Source: Corynebacterium minutissimum
Lineage (GTDB): Bacteria; Actinomycetota; Actinomycetes; Mycobacteriales; Mycobacteriaceae
Reading direction: 5' to 3'
Length of the DNA: 64,000 nucleotides
NCBI RefSeq assembly: GCF_016889765.1
Contig: NZ_CP069533.1
Span: forward strand, 2,661,313-2,725,312
The notes below the pieces were generated by a model. The model saw only the letters and a program-made list of their open reading frames with translations, was not told the DNA's origin and ran no database searches. Each line of letters begins with the position of its first letter. Positions within the stretch are counted from its first letter, which is position 1. Positions 58,739-64,000 of this stretch are shown one piece after another. The position numbers and the translations under genes were made by a program.

Positions 58739-59998
58739 ATGCAATCTTGGCCTACACCGCACGTCGACTCTGTCCCAGGCACTCCCGTCCCGCTTCACCT
58801 TTATGATTCGGCCGATGAGGTTGTCTCAAAGGTAGATATCAACGGTGATACCGCCAGCATGTATGTCTGTGGCATCACTCCGTACGACTCCACTCACTTA
58901 GGTCATGCGGCAACATACCTCACCTTCGACCTGATTTATCGCCAGCTGCTGGACAACGGCTATAAGGTCAACTACGCGCAGAACATCACTGACGTCGACG
59001 ACCCACTTTTTGAGAGGGCTGAGCGCGACGGCGTGGACTGGCGCGAGCTGGGCACGTCCCAAATTAATCTCTTCCGCTCCGATATGGAGCTACTATCCGT
59101 GATTCCACCGCAGCATTTTATCGGTGCGATGGAAGCTATTGATGAGATTACGGTGATGGTGCAGAAGCTTCTCGACGTCGACGCGGCCTACACCGTCGAT
59201 GATTCGGAATATCCCGATGTCTACGCGTCGATCGAGGCCACGGATAACTTTGGCTATGAGTCGAACTATTCCCGTGAGCAGATGGAGACGTTCTTTGCTG
59301 AGCGTGGCGGTGACCCAGATCGCCCTGGAAAGCGTGATCCCCTCGATGCTCTGATTTGGCGCGCACACCGTGAAGGTGAACCCGCCTGGGACTCTCCCTT
59401 CGGTCCTGGCCGCCCGGGTTGGCACATTGAGTGCTCGGCTATTGCCACCAACCGCCTCGGCTCCACCTTCACGATTCAGGGCGGCGGCTCTGATTTGAAG
59501 TTCCCGCATCATGAGTTCTCTGCAGCCCATGCAGAAGCTGCGCTCCAGGTCGAACGCATGGCACAGTTCTACGTCCACTCCGGCATGATTGGACTTGAGG
59601 GAACGAAGATGTCGAAGTCTTTGGGAAACCTCGTCTTCGTGCACAAGCTGGTCGAGGCTGGCGTGGACCCCTCAGCGATCCGTCTTAGTGTCTATGCCGG
59701 CCACTACCGCGGTGACCGTGATTGGTCTGATGACGTGCTGGCTGCCGCTCAGGAGCGTTTGTCGCACTGGCGTGCTGCCGCAAAGAGCCCCGGCTCCGTG
59801 GAGTCCGTGCAGACGGTAATCCAGGATGTGCGAGCAGCTTTGGCGAACGATCTCGACACCCCACGAGCGCTTGAAACCCTTGACGCCTGGGCAGCTGAGG
59901 CAATCAATGAAAGAGCTGATACCAGCGAACAGAGCACTGCAGACGCTGCCTCACTTATCCGCACAGCAGTTAATTCTCTGTTGGGCGTGCGCCTCTAG
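58739..59998 (+). CDS. mshC: Cysteine:GlcN-Ins ligase MshC (mycothiol biosynthesis)
   Basis: MshC joins cysteine to glucosaminyl-inositol in mycothiol synthesis; it is a paralogue of cysteinyl-tRNA synthetase. The 419-residue protein begins MQSWPTP and has the zinc cysteine in [17 protein letters not shown] (HLGH version of HIGH), [10 protein letters not shown] and TKMSKSLGN. It lacks the tRNA-binding extension of a full CysS, and the [17 protein letters not shown] form is that of MshC. ATG 58739 is favoured over 58733 because of the leaderless-type promoter. Confidence 0.95.
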   Translation: MQSWPTPHVDSVPGTPVPLHLYDSADEVVSKVDINGDTASMYVCGITPYDSTHLGHAATYLTFDLIYRQLLDNGYKVNYAQNITDVDDPLFERAERDGVDWRELGTSQINLFRSDMELLSVIPPQHFIGAMEAIDEITVMVQKLLDVDAAYTVDDSEYPDVYASIEATDNFGYESNYSREQMETFFAERGGDPDRPGKRDPLDALIWRAHREGEPAWDSPFGPGRPGWHIECSAIATNRLGSTFTIQGGGSDLKFPHHEFSAAHAEAALQVERMAQFYVHSGMIGLEGTKMSKSLGNLVFVHKLVEAGVDPSAIRLSVYAGHYRGDRDWSDDVLAAAQERLSHWRAAAKSPGSVESVQTVIQDVRAALANDLDTPRALETLDAWAAEAINERADTSEQSTADAASLIRTAVNSLLGVRL

Positions 59999-60022
59999 AG
60001 ATCTTCAGGCATTATCTAGCTC

Positions 60023-60406
60023 ATGAGCATTCGCGCAGAATTCCAGCCCACCGTTGATGAGTTCATTTCTAACCTTCAATCCTTCGCCACCGGCGATTAC
60101 CTCAAGGAGGATGAGAAGGAGTTCTGGGAGGCACCTTTCGATGCCGCCGTCCTCCCGGAACTGAAGGAGATTATCGAGGAGTTCCTCGATAATCTGGACA
60201 AGCTTCCAGACGACCCAGAAGGGCCGATTCTGAGCGCTGCCGTGAAACCCTCGGTGGAGAAGCTCGGTGCCTTCAACCGTAAGAATGCCGATGCTGTCTT
60301 GGAGCCAGAGGAGAAGGAAGAGCTGACCGAGCTTATTCACTCTGCCTCGGCTGCCACAGGCGCCGACGATGAGGCCCTCTCGCAGCTTCCGGAGCTAGAC
60401 TTCTAA
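60023..60406 (+). CDS. Small acidic conserved hypothetical protein
   Basis: A 127-residue strongly acidic, helical, cytosolic protein (LPELKEIIEEFLDNLDKL and NADAVLEPEEKEELTELI). I do not recognise the family. The downstream HAD gene starts immediately after its stop, so the two are translationally coupled. It starts 25 bp after mshC. A Shine-Dalgarno is not obvious; the sequence CATTATCTA upstream could hold a -10. Confidence 0.78.
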   Translation: MSIRAEFQPTVDEFISNLQSFATGDYLKEDEKEFWEAPFDAAVLPELKEIIEEFLDNLDKLPDDPEGPILSAAVKPSVEKLGAFNRKNADAVLEPEEKEELTELIHSASAATGADDEALSQLPELDF

Positions 60407-61108
60407 TTGACTGTGCAGATTCGTCGACCATCCGCAATCTTCTGGGATATGGATGGCACACTCACCAATTCCGAGCCATTGTGGGAAGAGGCCACGTTTC
60501 ATCTCTCAGAGAGCTTGGGACGCCGCCTCACGCCAACTGAGCGTCTTGCCACTGTGGGCGCGACCTTTGAGGACACGCTGGATATCTGCGCCGATAAAGC
60601 TGGCGTGACTTTGCAACCGGGCGATACGGAGCGCTACCGCACGCTCATGTTTGACTACGTTAAATCGCTGTTTGCTCAACACCTCGAAATTTTCCCTGGC
60701 GTTCCTGAGCTGCTCAGCGAACTCAAGGAACACGGCATGCCCATGATGGTGACGACCAATACGGAACGCTATGTGGCGGATTCTGCTATTGAGGCGCTGG
60801 GCCGCGACTACTTTGTGGACACCATTTGTGGTGACGAGGTTCCCCATGGCAAACCTGCTCCGGACATGTATGCCGAGGCCGCTCGCCGCCTTGGCCTAGA
60901 ACCAGGGGAGTGCCTGGTCTTTGAGGATTCTGCTGCCGGAATGCGTGCGGCTGTCGACGCCGGCTGCGCCGTCATCGCTCTTCCTGAAGGTGACCACGTT
61001 GATGTTCCTGCGGAGGCAACAGAGATTTCCCACCTGCATTCTGCGCGGCACCTTGTCGGTGCTACTGCCGACGATGTGTATTCCTGGTTCACCCGGATCC
61101 TGTGCTAA
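60407..61108 (+). CDS. HAD-superfamily phosphatase
   Basis: A 233-residue HAD hydrolase of the beta-phosphoglucomutase/phosphatase-like group. It has motif [13 protein letters not shown] (nucleophile Asp), motif [11 protein letters not shown], motif [12 protein letters not shown] and motif [13 protein letters not shown]. Substrate is unknown. The TTG directly after the preceding stop is used as start; GTG at 60413 is an alternative. Similar HAD genes precede hisE/hisG in corynebacteria, so a histidine-linked or general sugar-phosphate role is possible but unproven. Confidence 0.9.
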   Translation: MTVQIRRPSAIFWDMDGTLTNSEPLWEEATFHLSESLGRRLTPTERLATVGATFEDTLDICADKAGVTLQPGDTERYRTLMFDYVKSLFAQHLEIFPGVPELLSELKEHGMPMMVTTNTERYVADSAIEALGRDYFVDTICGDEVPHGKPAPDMYAEAARRLGLEPGECLVFEDSAAGMRAAVDAGCAVIALPEGDHVDVPAEATEISHLHSARHLVGATADDVYSWFTRILC

Positions 61109-61185
61109 CGCTGAGCAGTGTTCGGCGGTATCAATTTCAGCCAGAGGGCAGAATTCTATGCAGCGGTGTGGAAGAATATGCACCT

Positions 61186-61449
61186 GTGAAGAATTTTGAG
61201 AGCCTGTTTGAGGAACTGTCCCAGAAAATCACCGAGAGGCCTGAGGGCTCCGGCACCGTGGAGGCCTATGACAAAGGTATTCACCATCTGGGCAAGAAGA
61301 TCATCGAAGAGGCTGGCGAAGTATGGATCGCCGCGGAATACCAGTCTGATGAGGAACTAGCTGAGGAAATGTCGCAGCTGCTGTATTGGCTGCAGGTCAT
61401 GGCCCATAAGCGCGGCCTGAAGCTCGAAGACATCTACCGCTACCTCTAG
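61186..61449 (+). CDS. hisE: Phosphoribosyl-ATP pyrophosphatase
   Basis: Second step of histidine biosynthesis, hydrolysing phosphoribosyl-ATP to phosphoribosyl-AMP. The 87-residue helical protein has the MazG-like metal motif [15 protein letters not shown] and [12 protein letters not shown]. The GTG at 61186 gives the size and N terminus ([10 protein letters not shown]) typical of actinobacterial HisE; the open frame upstream overlaps the HAD gene and is rejected. It is followed by hisG 14 bp later. Confidence 0.95.
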   Translation: MKNFESLFEELSQKITERPEGSGTVEAYDKGIHHLGKKIIEEAGEVWIAAEYQSDEELAEEMSQLLYWLQVMAHKRGLKLEDIYRYL

Positions 61450-61463
61450 AGAAAGCCGCATTC

Positions 61464-62309
61464 ATGATCAAAATTGCTGTTCCCAACAAGGGTTCCCTTT
61501 CCGAGTCTGCTCTCGAAATCCTCAAAGAGGCCGGCTACAAAGGCCGCGGACACAACAAATCCCTTAACGTCGTTGACGAGGCGAACGGCGTTGAATTCTT
61601 CTTCCTGCGCCCCAAGGATATCGCCATCTACGTTGCTCAAGGCGTGCTTGACCTCGGCATTACGGGCCGGGACCTTGCCCAAGACTCCCGCGCCAAATTC
61701 GACGAGGTGCTCAACCTTGGGTTTGGAGCATCCACGTTCCGTTATGCCGCGCCCGCAGGAGAGGAGTGGACTGTGGACAAGCTGCAAGGCAAGCGCATTG
61801 CCACCTCGTACCCCAACGTTGTGCGTGACCACCTGGCAACCAACGGCATTGAGGCGGAGGTTATTCGCCTTGACGGTGCGGTCGAAATTTCTATCCACCT
61901 AGGGGTAGCCGATGTCATCGCGGACGTTGTCTCCACGGGAGCCACGCTGCGACAGCAGGGCCTTGCACCTTTCGGTGATCCCATCGTGGCGTCGGAAGCA
62001 GTTGTCATCAAACGCGCGGGGGAGGAACTGACAGATGAAGAAAACGTTGTGCTCGGCCGCATTCGAGGCATCCTCAACGCACGTCACTACGTCATGCTCG
62101 ACTACAACGTGGCCGAAAAGGATCTCCCGGACGTCGAAGCCGTCACGCCCGGCTTAACGGGTCCAACAATTTCCCCGTTGGCACGTGAAGGATGGGTAGC
62201 AGTCCGCGTCATGGTTCCCCGCAAGCTGGCAAACCAGGTCATGGACAGTCTTTCTGAGCTTGGAGCGGAAGCAATTCTTGCGTCAGATCTCCGTATTGCC
62301 CGATTTTAG
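61464..62309 (+). CDS. hisG: ATP phosphoribosyltransferase, long form
   Basis: Committed step of histidine biosynthesis from ATP and PRPP. The 281-residue protein is the long HisG with a catalytic domain (IAVPNKGSLSESALEIL, FLRPKDIAIYVAQGVLDLGITG, GVADVIADVVSTGATLRQQG) and a C-terminal ACT-like regulatory domain (MVPRKLANQVMDSLSELGAEAIL) for histidine feedback. It follows hisE in an operon and precedes aspA. Confidence 0.97.
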   Translation: MIKIAVPNKGSLSESALEILKEAGYKGRGHNKSLNVVDEANGVEFFFLRPKDIAIYVAQGVLDLGITGRDLAQDSRAKFDEVLNLGFGASTFRYAAPAGEEWTVDKLQGKRIATSYPNVVRDHLATNGIEAEVIRLDGAVEISIHLGVADVIADVVSTGATLRQQGLAPFGDPIVASEAVVIKRAGEELTDEENVVLGRIRGILNARHYVMLDYNVAEKDLPDVEAVTPGLTGPTISPLAREGWVAVRVMVPRKLANQVMDSLSELGAEAILASDLRIARF

Positions 62310-62344
62310 GGGCAGATGCCAAACATTTTATTCGCGCTCCTGGC

Positions 62345-62350
62345 TACGAT
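62345..62350 (+). promoter_or_regulatory. Candidate -10 of aspA promoter
   Basis: TACGAT, giving a leader of about 45 nt with an aaggagt Shine-Dalgarno before ATG 62401. Confidence 0.45.
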
Positions 62351-62400
62351 GAAGGGTGACCACCGTCGTTCTTCGATTTATATGCAAGGAGTCAGCCATC

Positions 62401-63924
62401 ATGGCAAAGTCCACTAAGAAGGATGCTCAGACCGAGACCAAGGCCGCCAAGTCTGAGGTTGAGGAGAAGGCTACTAACAAGGCGCCTAAGGCTACGAGCA
62501 CCAAAAAGACTCGTACTGAGACCGACCTCCTCGGCTCCATGGAGGTTCCCAACGACGCGTACTACGGCGTCCACACGCTGCGCGCAATTGAGAACTTCCA
62601 GATTTCCTACGTGACCATCAACACTATTCCGGACTTCATCCGCGGCATGGTGCAGGTCAAGAAGGCCACTGCAATGGCCAACCGCCGCCTTCACGTTCTG
62701 CCTAAGAAGAAGGCAGAAGCCATCATTTGGGCGTGTGATGAGATCTTGGAGAAGGGCCGCTGCATGGATCAGTTCCCGCTGGATGTCTTCCAGGGTGGCG
62801 CTGGTACCTCGCTCAACATGAACACCAATGAGGTCGTGGCCAACTTGGCGCTTGAGCACCTCGGTGAGGAAAAGGGCGCCTACGACATCATTAACCCGAA
62901 TGATGACGTCAACATGTCTCAGTCCACCAACGATGCGTACCCGACCGGCTTCCGCCTCGGCCTGTACTACGCTATGGAGGACCTCATCGAGCGAATCGAT
63001 GCCCTGCAGGCTGCTTTCCATGCCAAGGGCAACGACTTCTGCGACATCCTGAAGATGGGCCGTACCCAGCTGCAGGACGCTGTCCCGATGACCCTCGGTG
63101 ACGAGTTCAAGGCTTTCGCTCACAACCTTGCTGAGGAGCAGGCCATCCTGCGCGATTCCCAGAAACGTCTGCTCGAGATCAACCTGGGTGCTACCGCCAT
63201 CGGTACCGGTGTGAATACGCCAGCTGGCTACCGCCACCAGGTCACCGCCGCTTTGTCTGAGGTCACTGGTCTGGAAATCAAGACCGCCCGCGATCTCATC
63301 GAGGCCACCTCTGACTGCGGTGCCTACGTGCTTCTGCACTCCACGATCAAGCGTGCCGCCATGAAGCTGGCCAAGATCTGTAATGACCTGCGTCTTCTGT
63401 CTTCCGGTCCGCGCGCTGGTCTGGCAGAGATCAACCTTCCGCCGCGTCAGGCTGGTTCCTCCATCATGCCGGGTAAGGTCAACCCGGTTATCCCAGAGGT
63501 TGTGAACCAGGTCTGCTTCAAGATCTTTGGTAACGACCACGTCGTCACCATGGCTGCTGAGGCTGGCCAGCTCCAGCTCAACGTCATGGAGCCGGTTATT
63601 GGTGAGGCACTCTTCCAGTCCATCCGCATTATGGGCAATGCCGTGGATACTCTGCGCGAGAAGTGCGTTGAGGGTATTACCGCCAATGCGGACGTCTGCC
63701 GTGCCTACGTCGAGAACTCCATCGGTATCGTCACCTACCTGAACCCGTTCATCGGCCACCACAATGGTGACCTCATTGCCAAGGAGTCCCTCGAGACCGG
63801 CAAGGGCGTCAAGGAACTGGTTTTGGAGAAGGGCCTTCTCGACGAAGAAACCCTCAACCGTGTGCTGTCTGTTGAGAACCTCATGCACCCAGAGTTCCGC
63901 GGTCAGCTGTACATTGACGAATAA
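62401..63924 (+). CDS. aspA: Aspartate ammonia-lyase
   Basis: Interconverts aspartate and fumarate plus ammonia. The 507-residue protein has a Lys/Ala/Thr/Glu-rich low-complexity N-terminal extension of about 42 residues, then the lyase core: [70 protein letters not shown] and the superfamily signature [12 protein letters not shown]. The extension also exists in C. glutamicum AspA. ATG 62401 has an aaggag Shine-Dalgarno; the upstream in-frame GTG is rejected. Confidence 0.97.
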   Translation: MAKSTKKDAQTETKAAKSEVEEKATNKAPKATSTKKTRTETDLLGSMEVPNDAYYGVHTLRAIENFQISYVTINTIPDFIRGMVQVKKATAMANRRLHVLPKKKAEAIIWACDEILEKGRCMDQFPLDVFQGGAGTSLNMNTNEVVANLALEHLGEEKGAYDIINPNDDVNMSQSTNDAYPTGFRLGLYYAMEDLIERIDALQAAFHAKGNDFCDILKMGRTQLQDAVPMTLGDEFKAFAHNLAEEQAILRDSQKRLLEINLGATAIGTGVNTPAGYRHQVTAALSEVTGLEIKTARDLIEATSDCGAYVLLHSTIKRAAMKLAKICNDLRLLSSGPRAGLAEINLPPRQAGSSIMPGKVNPVIPEVVNQVCFKIFGNDHVVTMAAEAGQLQLNVMEPVIGEALFQSIRIMGNAVDTLREKCVEGITANADVCRAYVENSIGIVTYLNPFIGHHNGDLIAKESLETGKGVKELVLEKGLLDEETLNRVLSVENLMHPEFRGQLYIDE

Positions 63925-63934
63925 ATCGTCGTAA

Positions 63935-63958
63935 TGACGCCCGCACGTGCAGGCGTCA
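63935..63958 (+). terminator. Hairpin after aspA
   Basis: TGACGCC pairs with GGCGTCA around a 10-nt loop, 11 bp after aspA. There is no T-run. A second hairpin CCGCCA/TGGCGG (63983-63998) runs to the window edge and could be the functional terminator or the end of a convergent gene. Confidence 0.45.
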
Positions 63959-64000
63959 AAGTGTGCTACTTCAGCGCCCGCACCGCCACTGTTGGCGGGT

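Noticed and set aside
62392..63888. 498-codon minus-strand frame over aspA
   Set aside because: Antisense shadow of a highly conserved enzyme gene with strong codon bias.

Overview
The window is a 64-kb, gene-dense, high-GC chromosomal segment of a Corynebacterium species. It carries actinobacterial hallmarks: mycothiol ligase mshC, mannosyltransferase mptB, opcA next to zwf, acn with TetR regulator acnR, the sufRBDCSUT cluster, and an Rv1476-like/NlpC-P60 pair. Gene order follows C. glutamicum and partly M. tuberculosis. I cannot name the species from sequence alone. Nearly all of the window is ordinary core genome. No IS element, prophage, CRISPR array, rRNA operon or toxin-antitoxin system is visible.

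Layout: (1) 1-5.7 kb holds a partial PH-domain membrane protein, uvrC and the rapZ-yvcK-whiA trio. (2) 6-9.7 kb holds gapA-pgk-tpiA then secG; ppc, which follows tpi in C. glutamicum, is not here. (3) 9.9-16.7 kb, minus strand, is the pentose phosphate operon tkt-tal-zwf-opcA-pgl. (4) 16.9-23.5 kb holds ctaB and ctaA (heme O/A for cytochrome aa3), qor, an ABC exporter and mptB. (5) 23.7-30 kb holds sufR and sufBDCSUT. (6) 30-37.4 kb holds an EIIB-EIIC-EIIA fructose-type PTS permease with no fruK or fruR, an ABC-F ATPase, a DUF2785-like protein, a DUF711 (PFL) enzyme with an ACT-domain partner, and an SDR-like protein. (7) 37.4-40.7 kb is a tandem array of four related two-helix membrane proteins of unknown function. 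(8) 40.7-45.1 kb holds acnR, acn and an Rv1476-like membrane protein. (9) 45.1-48.5 kb is a 1.46-kb stretch without a convincing gene leading into a secreted NlpC/P60 hydrolase. (10) 48.5-53.8 kb holds hemH, DUF3097, an HTH protein and two DedA/VTT-type membrane proteins. (11) 53.8-54.4 kb is a structured non-coding island beside tRNA-Leu(GAG). (12) 54.5-64 kb holds a PEBP-like protein, pyrD, an LppL-like lipoprotein, uppP, mshC, a HAD phosphatase, hisE, hisG and aspA.

Two themes go beyond routine annotation. Many genes have a TANNNT -10 hexamer ending 6-8 nt before the start codon and no Shine-Dalgarno, so leaderless transcription looks common; this also fixed several starts. Candidate operators can be seen for AcnR (acn), SufR (suf) and GlxR (NlpC/P60), and there are unassigned palindromes at the acnR and PTS promoters. 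The least explained parts are the paralogue array, the long NlpC/P60 leader and the island beside the tRNA. I found no clear evidence of a wholly new multi-gene system.
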